A DNA stretch of 45,624 nt from Geothrix fermentans DSM 14018 (GTDB lineage Bacteria > Acidobacteriota > Holophagae > Holophagales > Holophagaceae). Position 1 is the first letter of the stretch. Each line of letters starts with the position of its first letter. Location of the stretch: NCBI RefSeq assembly GCF_000428885.1, contig NZ_KE386811.1, positions 67,413 through 113,036 of the forward strand. Reading direction: 5' to 3'. Below the pieces are notes generated by a model, which made no database searches, was not told where the DNA came from, and was given only the letters and a program-made list of their open reading frames with translations. The position numbers and the translations under genes were made by a program. This document shows positions 8,225-18,847 of the stretch, in pieces.

Positions 8225-10897
8225 TTACCCAGGTCCCGCGGCGCTGAGGCTCACGGCCGTGACCTTGTACTCCGGCGTCCCCGTCACCGCGTCGCGGCCC
8301 GGCCCGGTGGCCTGGTTCACGTAGGCCGCCACCGCATGGAAGGGGGCGAAGGGCTCGCCCCGCCGGACTCGGTCCGTGGGCCGGACGCGGAGGGTGAACG
8401 CCCCGTGGCGGCTGCGCACCTGGACCGGGTCTCCCGCGCGCAGCCCCAGCGCCGCGGCATCGTCCGGGTGGAGCTCCAGCTCGTCGTCCGCCCTCAGCTC
8501 GCGGTTGCGGGTCCGTCCCGTCATGGTGGCCGCGTTGAAGTGGAAGAGGGTGCGCCCGGTGTTCAGGAGGAAGGGGAACGCCTCGTCCGGCGTCTCCGCG
8601 CTGGGGGTCCAGGCCAGGGGACGCAGGGTGGCGCGGCCCCCGGCGAAGTGCTCCATGTGGAGCACCGGGGTGCCGGGGTGGTCCTCCGCGGGGCAGGGCC
8701 ACTGGAGACCGCCCTCCCGGTCCAGGCGGCCGTGGCTGATGCCCGCGATGGCCGGCCACACCTGGCGCGCCTCGTCCCACACGGCGGCGGCATCCGCATG
8801 CCGGAAGTGGCGCCCGGCCTCCAGCCGCTCCGCCAGGGCGGCGAGGATCTCCAGGTCCGTGCGGCTCTGCCCCCTGGGGGGGACCGCCTGGCGCACCCGC
8901 TGGACCCGGCGCTCGCCGTTCATGAAGGTGCCCTCCTTCTCGAAGGGGCTGGCGGCAGGCAGGAAGACGGTGCCGAAGGCTTTCGCCGTCTCCGTGAGGA
9001 AGAGGTCCACCACCACCAGGTCGTCCAGGCCGTTCAGGTTCTCCGCCGTCACCCGCGCCTCCGGGTGGCTGAGCAGGGGATCGTAGCCGATCACCAGCAG
9101 GGCCTTCATGCGGCCCTCGCCCGCGGCGTCGATCATCTCCAGGGCATTGAGGCCCGGTTCCCCGGGCGGTTCAGCCCCCCAGACGCGCGCGTGGACATCC
9201 CGGGCCTGGGCCAGCTTCTGGTAGCCCGTGAGCCGGGAGGGCTCGCAGCCCATCTGCGCGCTGCCCTGGACGTTGTTCTGGCCGCGCAGGGGGTTCACCC
9301 CCGCGCCGGGGAGGCCCACGTTCCCCGTGAGCAGGGCCAGGTGGGCCAGGGCCGCGACGCCGTCCGTGCCCTGGCGGTGCTCGGTGACGCCGAGGCCGTG
9401 GAAGATCATGGCGGGCCTCGTCGCGGCGTAGAGCCGGGCCGCACGCCGGATGGCCCCGGGGTCGAGGCCGCAGATGGCGTCAGCCCGGGCGGGACTCCAC
9501 TCCCGAAGCGAGGCGGCGTAGGCCTCCAGGCCCTCCGTGCGGGCCTCGAGAAAGGCGGTATCAGCGAGGCCCTCCGCCAGGATCAGGTGGGCCATGGCCT
9601 GGAGGAGGGGCAGGTTCGTGCCGGGCCGCAGGGGCAGGTGCACCGTGGCCAGCTCGGCCAGTTCCGTGCGCCGGGGGTCGATGACGATGAGCGGCACGCC
9701 AGCCCGGGCCCGCTGGCGGAGGCGGGCGCCCACGATGGGGTGGTTCTCCGTGGGGTTGGCGCCCACCACCATCAGCAGCCCGGCCTCCTCGATGTCGGCG
9801 TAGCTGTTGGTGGCCGCCCCGGTGCCGAAGGCCTGGCCCAGGCCCGCGGCGCTGGGGGCATGGCAGACGCGCGCGCAACAGTCCACGTTGTTGGTGCCCA
9901 GGGCCAGGCGCGCGAACTTGTGGGCCAGGTAGTTCTCCTCGTTGGTGGCGCGGCTGGAGGCCAGCACGCCCACGGCGCCGGGACCAGACGCGCGGGCCTT
10001 GCGCAGGGCCGAGGCCGCGGCGCCCAGGGCCTCGTCCCACGTCGCCGGTTCCCAGGTGCCGTTCCGGCGGATCATGGGCTGCGTGACCCGGTCCGGGGCG
10101 TCGTTGAAACCCCAGCCGTAGCGGCCCTTCACGCAGAGGTGGCCCCGGTTCACGGGCGCGTCGAGGGCGGGCCTCACCTCGCGGATGCGGCCGTCCTTCA
10201 CGCCCACCTCCAGCTCGCAGCCCGTGCCGCAATAGGCGCAGGTGGTGCGGATCCAGCGCTCCGGCGGCCCCGCCGCCAGCCGCGCCACATCCTCGATGGC
10301 CCCCGTGGGGCAGGTGTCCGCGCAGGCGCCGCAGCTCACGCAGGCGCTCTCCCCCAGGCCGGGGGACAGCCCGGGCGCCACCTCCGCGCCGCGGCCGGTG
10401 AAGGTCCAGACATCCTGCCCCTGCACCTCGCTGCAGATGCGCACGCAGCGGCCGCAGGCCACGCACCAGGAGAGGTCCACGTCCAGGTAGGGATGGGCCG
10501 GGAGCCGCGCCTCGGGCCGCCGGGCCCCCGAGGGCTCCAGGCCATAGGCGTCCAGCAGCTTCCGGAAGGGCTTGCCCGCCAGCCGCGCGGGATCCTCCAC
10601 GGGGACGCGCTCCGCCAGGCGCGCCAGCATGGCCCGGCGGAAGTCCTCCAGGGCCAGCGTGTGGGTCGCCACCTCCATGCCCTCCTCCACGGGCGTGGCG
10701 CAGGCGCAGGGAGGGCGGTCGCGGCCCGCCACCTCCACCTCGCAGAGCCGGCAGCTGGAAGCGGGCTTCAGGCGCGGCTCCGAGCAGAGGGTGGGGATCT
10801 CGATGCCGTTCCGCCGGCAGGCCTCCAGCAGCGTGGCGCCCTCGGGCGCCGCAATGGCGCGGCCATTCACCCGGAGGTGGATGAGGGTTCCAGTCAC
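8225..10897 (-). CDS. Formate dehydrogenase alpha subunit (Cys-type, molybdopterin)
   Basis: The 890-aa protein combines an N-terminal [2Fe-2S] ferredoxin domain (Cys38, 49, 52 and 64/66), a NuoG-like region with two [4Fe-4S] motifs (CVACGRC at 145-151 plus Cys155; CVSCGAC at 186-192 plus Cys196) and a molybdopterin oxidoreductase domain starting with CAYCGTGC (220-227; Cys255 fourth ligand). The active-site residue is Cys345 in ARVCHAPS, where FdhF-type enzymes have selenocysteine. There is no Tat signal, so it is cytoplasmic. It oxidises formate to CO2, or works in reverse, with a separate electron-transfer partner. No NuoE/NuoF-like subunit or fdhD is present in the window. GTG 10897 was preferred to an ATG at 10957 because AGGAG lies 8 nt upstream and overlap with the deaminase gene is avoided. 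Confidence 0.85.
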   Translation of the reverse strand: MTGTLIHLRVNGRAIAAPEGATLLEACRRNGIEIPTLCSEPRLKPASSCRLCEVEVAGRDRPPCACATPVEEGMEVATHTLALEDFRRAMLARLAERVPVEDPARLAGKPFRKLLDAYGLEPSGARRPEARLPAHPYLDVDLSWCVACGRCVRICSEVQGQDVWTFTGRGAEVAPGLSPGLGESACVSCGACADTCPTGAIEDVARLAAGPPERWIRTTCAYCGTGCELEVGVKDGRIREVRPALDAPVNRGHLCVKGRYGWGFNDAPDRVTQPMIRRNGTWEPATWDEALGAAASALRKARASGPGAVGVLASSRATNEENYLAHKFARLALGTNNVDCCARVCHAPSAAGLGQAFGTGAATNSYADIEEAGLLMVVGANPTENHPIVGARLRQRARAGVPLIVIDPRRTELAELATVHLPLRPGTNLPLLQAMAHLILAEGLADTAFLEARTEGLEAYAASLREWSPARADAICGLDPGAIRRAARLYAATRPAMIFHGLGVTEHRQGTDGVAALAHLALLTGNVGLPGAGVNPLRGQNNVQGSAQMGCEPSRLTGYQKLAQARDVHARVWGAEPPGEPGLNALEMIDAAGEGRMKALLVIGYDPLLSHPEARVTAENLNGLDDLVVVDLFLTETAKAFGTVFLPAASPFEKEGTFMNGERRVQRVRQAVPPRGQSRTDLEILAALAERLEAGRHFRHADAAAVWDEARQVWPAIAGISHGRLDREGGLQWPCPAEDHPGTPVLHMEHFAGGRATLRPLAWTPSAETPDEAFPFLLNTGRTLFHFNAATMTGRTRNRELRADDELELHPDDAAALGLRAGDPVQVRSRHGAFTLRVRPTDRVRRGEPFAPFHAVAAYVNQATGPGRDAVTGTPEYKVTAVSLSAAGPG

Positions 10898-10953
10898 CAG
10901 CTTGTCTCCTGACGGAAGGGGCGCCCAGCAGTATGCGCCCCGCCTCGGAGACT

Positions 10954-11385
10954 TCAAGCCTGGCCGTGCTGCTCCCAGCGCACGTTGAAGTGGTCCAGGA
11001 TGTGTTGGCGCTCCATGCGCTCCTGCTCGGCGATGCTCGTGTAGGGGTGGCGGAACACCACGCGCCGCACGCCGCGGCGCACCAGGGCCCGGCAGCAGGT
11101 GAGGCAGGGCTCGTGGGTCACGTAGGCCGTGGCGACTGGGCCGTCGCAGAAGCCCAGGGCGTTCTCCTCCGCGTGGCTCGTGTGCAGGCAGCGCTGGCCC
11201 GGCCTGCAGGTCTCCGGCGTGCAGTGCGGCATGCCCGGCAGCGCGCCGTTGAAGCCCGCCGCGGCGATGCCGCCGTCGCCCCGGAGGAGCACGGCGCCCA
11301 CCTGGAGGCGGCAGCAGGTCCCGAGGCGGCTCAGTTCCAGCGCCATGTTCATGAAGACTTCGTCCTTCAGCTGGGATCGCGTCAC
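10954..11385 (-). CDS. dCMP/cytidine deaminase-family zinc enzyme
   Basis: The 143-aa protein has the zinc deaminase signature HAEENA (His71, catalytic Glu73) and PCLTCC (Cys94, Cys97). An extra Cys/His-rich stretch (MPHCTPETCRPGQRC, about 52-66) matches the second zinc site of dCMP deaminases and ComEB. It probably deaminates dCMP to dUMP for thymidylate supply. Start chosen at GTG 11385, preceded by GAGG with 6-nt spacing; an ATG far upstream (11466) would add 27 residues unlike the family. It is 56 bp upstream of the formate dehydrogenase gene on the same strand. Confidence 0.85.
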   Translation of the reverse strand: MTRSQLKDEVFMNMALELSRLGTCCRLQVGAVLLRGDGGIAAAGFNGALPGMPHCTPETCRPGQRCLHTSHAEENALGFCDGPVATAYVTHEPCLTCCRALVRRGVRRVVFRHPYTSIAEQERMERQHILDHFNVRWEQHGQA

Positions 11386-11505
11386 TGAAATCCTCGGGAA
11401 AACTCCATCATCGCAAGAAATAACGGCCAGCGGACGGCTCTCTGCGCACTCAGGGGATACGGGCATCTTTGGAATAAATCGTGCATTTCGTCACAGCCCC
11501 GGGGA

Positions 11506-11533
11506 TTCAACTGAAGTCGCTCATGCGCATAAT
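11506..11533 (+). promoter_or_regulatory. Possible promoter of the secreted-protein gene
   Basis: In the divergent gap 11386-11553, an unusually AT-rich stretch (around 11528-11553) contains CATAAT (11528-11533), 16 bp after TTCAAC (11506-11511). Both are imperfect sigma70-like hexamers. The resulting leader would be only about 15-20 nt. Confidence 0.3.
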
Positions 11534-11553
11534 AAAATATAGGCAGGTAATAA

Positions 11554-12639
11554 ATGAACCTCCGACCTCTCCTCCTCCTTGCCGCCCTGGCCCTCTCCGC
11601 CCCCGCCCACCTGCGCGCCCAGGCCTCGCCGCAGCCCTGGGACCCCACCCGCTCGGCGGGGCGCTGGGCCTTCCAGGAGGTGGACGGCTCCTTCGTCTTC
11701 TTCGATCCGGGCACCCGCTCCCTCCGGACCTGGATGAAGGGAAGCGGCCTCCTGTCCACCCTCCCGATCGCCCTCCCCGAGGTCCGGAAGGCCGCGCCCG
11801 ACCCCAGTCCCGCCCCGGCCAAGGCGCGCCCCGCGGCCACGGACTACGACGCCGCCGGGGCGATCCTGTATGGCATCCCTCGCCACCAGCGGGCCAAGGC
11901 GGAGGCGCCCCGGCCCGCGGCCCCGCGGGCCCCCGAACCCGCCTGCGAGGCGGTGCCCGAGCGCTGGGTGATCGACTCCTACAGCCGCACCTGGATGGTC
12001 TGCGACGGCCGCCTGGTCATCTTCACCAAGGACGGGCAGATCGAGCACGCCTCGGCCCTCCCGGCCCCCGTGGAGGACATGGCCGTGGGCCGCGAGGGCA
12101 TCCTGCTCCTCTTCCGCACGCCGAAGCCCTATCTGGAGAAGCGCGACCTGAGGACCGGCGCCGTGCTCTGGTCCTACGGCGACCGCACCCAGCTGAGGGA
12201 TGCCGCGGCCCAGCCCCTGCTGGTGCCGCTGAACCGCATGGCCCTCGGCGCCGACGGGACGGTGTACCTGGCGGAGGGTCCCAGCCTGGCCCTCACGGTG
12301 CTCGATCCTGTGCGCGGCCCCAAGGAGCCCGGCCAGACCTTCTTCACCTGCCGTGACGCCCTCCCCGGCCGGGCCATGCTGGGCTCCGTGGGCCGCGGGC
12401 CCATGCTCTCCTGGGCGGGCAAGGACGTGCTCTTCAGCGTCTTCACCCCGAGCCAGCTCAAGTCCTGCAACGCCCCGGAATCCAAGGGCCTGGTGCTCGC
12501 CCGCTTCGATCTGCTCAACGGCGCCCTGGAGTGGCTTCCCACGCCCCTCCCGGAAGGCCACCGTCTGGTGGGCCTCCTCGACCGCGAGGCGGTCTTCCTG
12601 GCGCCGGGTGGCGGCCTGGCCTACGCGCCCATCCACTGA
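11554..12639 (+). CDS. Secreted hypothetical protein, possible beta-propeller
   Basis: The 361-aa protein has a clear signal peptide (residues 1 to about 23, ending HLRAQA). The rest has repeated beta-rich motifs of about 40 residues (MVCDGRLVIFTKDGQI, MAVGREGILLLF, MALGADGTVYLAEG, VFLAPGGGLAYAP) that look like blades of a propeller, but no named family is recognised. A Pro/Ala-rich linker (about 85-130) separates the N-terminal part from the propeller-like part. GCAGG precedes the ATG. A 14-bp palindrome lies 37 bp after the stop. It probably acts in the periplasm or at the cell surface; function unknown. Confidence 0.7.
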   Translation: MNLRPLLLLAALALSAPAHLRAQASPQPWDPTRSAGRWAFQEVDGSFVFFDPGTRSLRTWMKGSGLLSTLPIALPEVRKAAPDPSPAPAKARPAATDYDAAGAILYGIPRHQRAKAEAPRPAAPRAPEPACEAVPERWVIDSYSRTWMVCDGRLVIFTKDGQIEHASALPAPVEDMAVGREGILLLFRTPKPYLEKRDLRTGAVLWSYGDRTQLRDAAAQPLLVPLNRMALGADGTVYLAEGPSLALTVLDPVRGPKEPGQTFFTCRDALPGRAMLGSVGRGPMLSWAGKDVLFSVFTPSQLKSCNAPESKGLVLARFDLLNGALEWLPTPLPEGHRLVGLLDREAVFLAPGGGLAYAPIH

Positions 12640-12675
12640 TCCGCGGGGCGAAGTTCCTCCTGCCATCCCGGCATG

Positions 12676-12706
12676 CGATCAGAAGCTCCGCAGGAGCTTC
12701 TGATCG
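12676..12706. terminator. 14-bp palindrome between secreted-protein gene and tRNA
   Basis: Perfect 14-bp arms (12676-12689 and 12693-12706) flank the 3-nt spacer GCA. It lies 37 bp after the plus-strand stop and 33 bp after the minus-strand tRNA 3' end, so it could end transcription from both sides. No clear U-tract follows on either strand. Confidence 0.5.
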
Positions 12707-12738
12707 GACATGAGAAGCAGGGGCGGGGAACGGCCCAG

Positions 12739-12815
12739 TGGTGGCCCCGATGCGATTCGAACGCACGACCTGCTCCTTAGGAGGGAGCTGCTCTATCCAG
12801 CTGAGCTACGGGACC
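12739..12815 (-). tRNA. tRNA-Arg (anticodon CCU)
   Basis: The complement folds into a complete 77-nt cloverleaf. The acceptor stem pairs GGTCCCG with CGGGGCC, including one G-U pair. The D arm is GCTC/GAGC, the anticodon stem is GCTCC/GGAGC with loop CTCCTAA (anticodon CCT), and the T arm is GTGCG-TTCGAAT-CGCAT. The discriminator is A and the CCA end is encoded. It reads AGG arginine codons. Confidence 0.95.
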
Positions 12816-13024
12816 CGGAATCCACAGTCTCTCACACTCGGCCCTGCGCCTCAGCCCCCAGGAGCCCGGCGGCTGCCGCGGTCCGGCCCTTGGGTTGATG
12901 ATCTTTTTTTACCCATCCACATCCAGTCTGATCGCATCATAGCAACCCATCCGCTTCGTCCATGTGTCCCCCTTCCGACTATCATGGGGGGGGATCTCCT
13001 CCCCAGATTCCACACGAGACGTCC

Positions 13025-13738
13025 ATGCCCCCCCGCTTCGATGCCCACAGCCACCTGCCGAGGGTCGGCGTCCAGGAGGAAGCCGTGCCGGGGCGGGACC
13101 ACCGCCGCGTGGTCTGCGGGACCTGCGAGGCGGACTGGGAGGCGGTGCTCGCCCACGCAGCCGGCCGGGAGCACGTCCTCCCCATGCTGGGCCTGCACCC
13201 CTGGTTCGCGCGGGAGGCGGCGCCGGGCTGGGAGCTGCGGCTGGGGGCCCTGCTCCGCGCCCACCGCGTGGGCGTCGGAGAGTGCGGCCTGGACTTCGCG
13301 CGCAAGGACGCGGACCGGGCGGGGCAGGAGACGGTCTTCTGCGCGCAGCTGCGCCTGGCCCATGAGCTGCGCCGCCCCGTGGCCATGCACGTGGTGAAAG
13401 CCTGGGGGACGCTTCTGGAGGTGCTTCGAAGCGAGGGCGTGCCGCCCGCCGGAGCCCTGGTCCACGCCTTTTCCGGCAGCCCGGAGACGGCCCGGGAGCT
13501 CCAGGCCATGGGGGTCTTCCTGTCCTTTTCCGGCGACCTCCTGAAACCCGAGCGCCAGGGCGCGCGGGACGCCCTGCAGGCCGCAGCGGCGGACCACCTC
13601 CTCCTGGAGACGGATGGCACGGCGGACCTGGAGCGCGTGATCGAGGCCGCGGCCAGCCTCCGCAGCACCTCCGTGACCGATCTTGAGCTCCTGACCTGGG
13701 ACAATGCGAGGCGGTGTTTCAGGGAGCTGATGGCATGA
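13025..13738 (+). CDS. TatD-family metal-dependent hydrolase
   Basis: The 237-aa protein shows the metal-binding TatD motifs: DAHSH (His8, His10), GECGLDF (Glu86), MHVVKA (His122), HAFSG (His147) and LLETDG (Asp197). TatD enzymes are 3'-5' exonucleases/DNases of the amidohydrolase fold. It is shorter than E. coli TatD (about 260 aa). Start chosen at ATG 13025, because the upstream extension to 12962 lies in low-complexity sequence unlike the family. Its stop overlaps the tcdA start (ATGA), so the two are translationally coupled. Confidence 0.85.
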   Translation: MPPRFDAHSHLPRVGVQEEAVPGRDHRRVVCGTCEADWEAVLAHAAGREHVLPMLGLHPWFAREAAPGWELRLGALLRAHRVGVGECGLDFARKDADRAGQETVFCAQLRLAHELRRPVAMHVVKAWGTLLEVLRSEGVPPAGALVHAFSGSPETARELQAMGVFLSFSGDLLKPERQGARDALQAAAADHLLLETDGTADLERVIEAAASLRSTSVTDLELLTWDNARRCFRELMA

Positions 13739-14459
13739 GGTGGTATTCCCGCAGTGAGCTGCTGCTCGGCGAGGCGGCTCTGGAGCGGCTGCGTGCCGCG
13801 CGTGTGGCGGTCTTCGGTCTGGGCGGCGTGGGCTCCTTCGCCGTGGAGGCCCTGGTCCGGGCAGGCGTGGGGCACCTGCGCCTGGTGGACCACGACGTCG
13901 TCGGCCCCAGCAACCTCAACCGCCAGCTCTTCGCCCTGCGCTCCACCCTCGGCCAGCCCAAGGCCGAGGTGGCCGCCGCCCGGGTGCGGGACATCAACCC
14001 CGACTGCGAGGTGGAGCCCCGCATCACCTTCATCCACACGGACACCCTGCCGGAGCTGCTCACGCCGCGGCCCGACGTGATGATCGACGCCATCGACTCC
14101 ATGACCTGCAAGGTGGCCCTCATGCGCACCGCGCACGAGCAGGGCCTTCCGATCATCTCGGCCATGGGCGCCGGCGGCCGCACCGACAGCAGCCAGATCC
14201 GCGTGGGCGACCTCAGCGATACGCGCCTGTGCCCGCTGGCGGCGCGGGTGCGCAAGGAGCTGCGCAAGGCGGGCATCACCACAGGCATCCGCTGCGTGTA
14301 TTCCCTGGAGCCCGCCGACAACAAGCGCCCCGCCAACCCCATCGACATCGAGCCCCACCGCGGTCCCGGCCGCCAGCGCCGGCCCGTGGGCACCATCTCG
14401 TACATGCCCGCCATCGTGGGGATGAAGGTGGCCGAGGAGGCGCTGCGGCTGCTGCTGGA

Positions 14460-14469
<10 letters not shown>
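13735..14469 (+). CDS. tcdA: tRNA threonylcarbamoyladenosine dehydratase
   Basis: The 244-aa ThiF/E1-like protein starts RWYSRSELLLGEAALERL, typical of TcdA/CsdL. The nucleotide-binding GLGGVG is at 28-33, LVDHDVVGPSNLNRQ near 50-64, and a DAIDSMTCK segment near 117-125. TcdA uses ATP to cyclise t6A37 in ANN-decoding tRNAs to ct6A. The ATG lies within the TatD stop codon overlap. The last 10 bp overlap the convergent histidine kinase gene. The sulfur relay partners CsdA/CsdE are not in the window. Confidence 0.85.
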
Positions 14470-16076
<1,607 letters not shown>

Positions 16077-16122
16077 GAAGGGTCCTCTTCAAGCTGGTTG
16101 GGGGCCATTCAGACCAAGACTC

Positions 16123-16150
16123 AATATAGACATTTTGATCCACTAGGCAA
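16123..16150 (-). promoter_or_regulatory. Candidate sigma70 promoter of the histidine kinase
   Basis: On the minus strand, TTGCCT (16145-16150) and TATATT (16123-16128) are spaced 16 bp, in a locally AT-rich stretch of an otherwise GC-rich region. This is about 47 bp before the GTG start of the kinase gene. Confidence 0.45.
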
Positions 16151-16264
16151 GATAGGCCCAAAGCACGAGAGGAGCCTCAGCCTCAGGGATGGGGTCCGGG
16201 GCCCGCAGGCAGTCCGCAGGGGAACTGGTATCGTTCAGGATCCACCAGCTCCACCGATTCCCGC

Positions 16265-17143
16265 ATGCTCCCCGCCTTTCTCGCCAGCCTCCGACTCCCG
16301 AACCTGCAGGCCCTGGATGACCACCTGATCCACCTGGCTGGACAGCCCGGGTGGACGGGCCTCCGGCGGTCCGCTGCGGAGTTCTGGTACTTCGGCCTGA
16401 AGGAGGCGCGGGCCTGCCTCTTCGCGGGGCTCTTCTTCTGCGCGGTCTTCACGATGCCCCGCGGGGGCATCCTGGGCCTGCCCCGCTACGACCTGCTGCT
16501 CCTGGTGGCCCTGGCCATCCAGGGGTGGATGGTCGCGTCCCGGCTCGAGACCTTCGATGAGCTCAAGGCCATCACGCTCTTCCACGGCATCGGATTCGCG
16601 CTGGAGGCCTTCAAGACCTCCCCGGGCATCCACGCCTGGGCTTACCAGGACTTCGCGTACACCAAGGTCCTCGGCGTGCCCCTCTTCTCGGGGTTCATGT
16701 ACGCCGCCATCGGCAGCTACCTCATCCAGGCCTGGCGCCTCCTCCACGTCCGCGTCATCCACCACCCCCCCTACTGGATGGCCTGGACGCTGGCCACGCT
16801 GATCTACGCCAACTTCTTCACCCACCACTTCCTCGGCGACATCCGCTGGTACCTGGCCGCCTGTGCCCTGGGCCTCTACGCCCGGTCCACCGTGGTGTTC
16901 CGCCCCTTGGACCGGGACCGCAGGATGCCCCTGCTGGTGGCTTTCGTGCTGATCGGATTCTTCATCTGGCTGGCCGAGAACCTCAGTACTTTCTTCCGGA
17001 TCTGGACCTATCCGAACCAGCTCGGGGCCTGGTCCCGGGTGCATGTCGGCAAGTGGAGCTCCTGGTCGCTCCTCATCATCATGACCTTCACCATCGTGGC
17101 GAACCTCAAGCACATCAAGGAACGGATCCACGTCCCGGAATGA
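16265..17143 (+). CDS. DUF817-family integral membrane protein
   Basis: The 292-aa protein has about eight transmembrane helices. Signature stretches EFWYFGLKEARACLFAGLFF (about 39-58), FKTSPGIHAWAYQ (about 115-127) and ENLSTFFRIWTYPNQ (about 239-253) match DUF817, a family related to B. subtilis YoaT. The molecular function is unknown. No good Shine-Dalgarno is visible before the ATG. It is transcribed divergently from the histidine kinase and converges with the ABC-F gene, with 13 bp between the stops. Confidence 0.8.
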   Translation: MLPAFLASLRLPNLQALDDHLIHLAGQPGWTGLRRSAAEFWYFGLKEARACLFAGLFFCAVFTMPRGGILGLPRYDLLLLVALAIQGWMVASRLETFDELKAITLFHGIGFALEAFKTSPGIHAWAYQDFAYTKVLGVPLFSGFMYAAIGSYLIQAWRLLHVRVIHHPPYWMAWTLATLIYANFFTHHFLGDIRWYLAACALGLYARSTVVFRPLDRDRRMPLLVAFVLIGFFIWLAENLSTFFRIWTYPNQLGAWSRVHVGKWSSWSLLIIMTFTIVANLKHIKERIHVPE

Positions 17144-17156
17144 GACCCGGGGCGCC

Positions 17157-18782
17157 CTATCGCCCTGTCGGAGCCTGGTACTCCTGGTAAGTCCCCTGGA
17201 AATCCTCGATGCCGTCATCGGTGAGGTGCCAGATGCGGGTGGCCACCTCGTCGATGATGTCCTCGTCGTGGGTCACGAAGAGGATGGTGCCCTCGTAGCG
17301 CTGCAGCGCGTCGTTCAGCGCGATCACGGCTTCCAGGTCCAGGTGGTTGGTGGGCTCGTCCAGCACCAGGATGTTGGGCTTCTGCAGCATGAGCTTGCAG
17401 AAGAGCAGGCGGCAGGACTCTCCGCCGCTCAGCACGTCCGTCATCTTGTTGCCCTCTTCACCGCGGAAGAGCATCTGGCCCATGACGCCGCGGATCTGCT
17501 CCTTGGTGGCGTCGGGGTCGAACTGGTGCAGCCAGGTCACCAGTTCGTAGCCCTTGGGGATGCTCTCGGCGAAGTCCTGGGAGAAGTAGCCCACGTTGGC
17601 CTCGTGGCCCCACTTCACCTCGCCGCCGTCGAGCTTCAGGCCCAGTTCCGTGACCTGGGGCGCGTTGGCCAGCAGGGCATTGAGCAGCGTGGTCTTGCCG
17701 ATGCCGTTGCGGCCCATGACCGCGATCTTCTCGCCGCGCTGCACCATGGCCGTGAAGCCCTTGATGACCTCGTGGCGGCCCCCCGTTCCATCCTTGTCGG
17801 TGTCGTAGCCCTTCTTCACGCCCTCGAACTCCAGGGCGTAGCGGCCGCCGGGCTTGCCGATGTTGAACTTGATGAAGGGGCGCTGGATGTTGCTGCGCGC
17901 CAGATCGCTGGGCTGGAGGCGCTCCACCTCCTTGCGGCGGCTGTTCACCTGGCTGCTGCGGGTGCCCGCCGCGAAGCGCTGGATGAACTCGTTGAGCTGG
18001 GCGATCTTCTTCTCGCGCTGGGCGTTCTCGGACTCGATGCGGCTGCGCACCTGCATCTTGGCCATGACCATGTCGTCGTAGCCGCCGGTGTACTGGATGA
18101 TCGTCTGGTAGTCGATGTCGGCGATGTGCGTGCAGACGTTGTTCAGGAAGTGGCGGTCGTGGGAGATCACCACCACCGTGCCCTTGTAGCGGTCCAGGAA
18201 CTCCTCCAGCCAGTGGATGGAGTCCAGGTCCAGGTGGTTGGTGGGCTCGTCCAGCAGCAGGGCCTCGGGGTTGCCGAAGAGGGCCTGGGACAGCAGCACG
18301 CGCACCTTCTGGCCGCCCTGCAGCTCGCCCATCTTCCGGTCATGCAGCGCCTCTGGAATGCCCAACCCATCCAGCAGGACGGCTGCATCACTCTCAGCCG
18401 TGTAGCCGTCCTCGTCGGCCACGATGCCCTCCAGCTCGGCCACGCGCATGCCGTCCTCGTCGGTCATCTCGGCCTTCTCGTAGATGGCATCCCGCTCCTG
18501 GAGCGCCTTCCAGAGCCCCGCGTTGCCCATGATCACCGTATCGATCACGCGGAACGCATCGAAGGCGAACTGGTCCTGACGCAGGATGCCCATCTTGCGG
18601 GGACGGATGACGTTCCCCATCTGCTGCTCCAGCTCGCCCGACAGGATCTTCATGAAGGTCGACTTCCCCGCCCCGTTCGGCCCCGTCAGGCCGTAGCGCC
18701 GGCCCGGGTTGAAGGTGGTGGTGACATCCTCGAAGAGGATCTTTGCGCCATAGCGCATGGTGACATTCTGGACTGCAAGCAT
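17157..18782 (-). CDS. ABC-F family ATPase (YbiT-like)
   Basis: The 541-aa protein has two ABC cassettes and no membrane domain. Walker A motifs are GPNGAGKST (34-42) and GRNGIGKTT in the second half. LLLDEPTNHLDL and LVLDEPTNHLDL are the Walker B regions, and the linker between them (MAKMQVRSR to RRKEVERL, about 240-300) is charged and helical, as in the ribosome-binding P-site tRNA interaction motif. ABC-F proteins bind the ribosomal E site and rescue stalled translation, or in some groups protect against antibiotics; the sequence resembles the YbiT housekeeping group. Start moved to ATG 18782 because GGGAGA lies 5 nt upstream and MLAVQNVTM is the normal N-terminus. It follows the BlaI/M56 pair on the same strand by 65 bp. 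Confidence 0.85.
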   Translation of the reverse strand: MLAVQNVTMRYGAKILFEDVTTTFNPGRRYGLTGPNGAGKSTFMKILSGELEQQMGNVIRPRKMGILRQDQFAFDAFRVIDTVIMGNAGLWKALQERDAIYEKAEMTDEDGMRVAELEGIVADEDGYTAESDAAVLLDGLGIPEALHDRKMGELQGGQKVRVLLSQALFGNPEALLLDEPTNHLDLDSIHWLEEFLDRYKGTVVVISHDRHFLNNVCTHIADIDYQTIIQYTGGYDDMVMAKMQVRSRIESENAQREKKIAQLNEFIQRFAAGTRSSQVNSRRKEVERLQPSDLARSNIQRPFIKFNIGKPGGRYALEFEGVKKGYDTDKDGTGGRHEVIKGFTAMVQRGEKIAVMGRNGIGKTTLLNALLANAPQVTELGLKLDGGEVKWGHEANVGYFSQDFAESIPKGYELVTWLHQFDPDATKEQIRGVMGQMLFRGEEGNKMTDVLSGGESCRLLFCKLMLQKPNILVLDEPTNHLDLEAVIALNDALQRYEGTILFVTHDEDIIDEVATRIWHLTDDGIEDFQGTYQEYQAPTGR

Positions 18783-18847
18783 GGAATCTCCCGAACCGTT
18801 CATTGTACGGGAGCCCGCACGGCTTTCCGAGGGGGATTCCCGAAGGA

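Noticed and set aside
9860-9872. Selenocysteine codon in formate dehydrogenase
   Set aside because: The active-site codon reads Cys within a continuous frame; no in-frame TGA occurs there.
8213-10912. Long plus-strand frame (899 codons) opposite the formate dehydrogenase gene
   Set aside because: It mirrors the real gene: high GC third positions keep the antisense frame open. The product is Gly/Ala/His/Arg-rich with no known motif.
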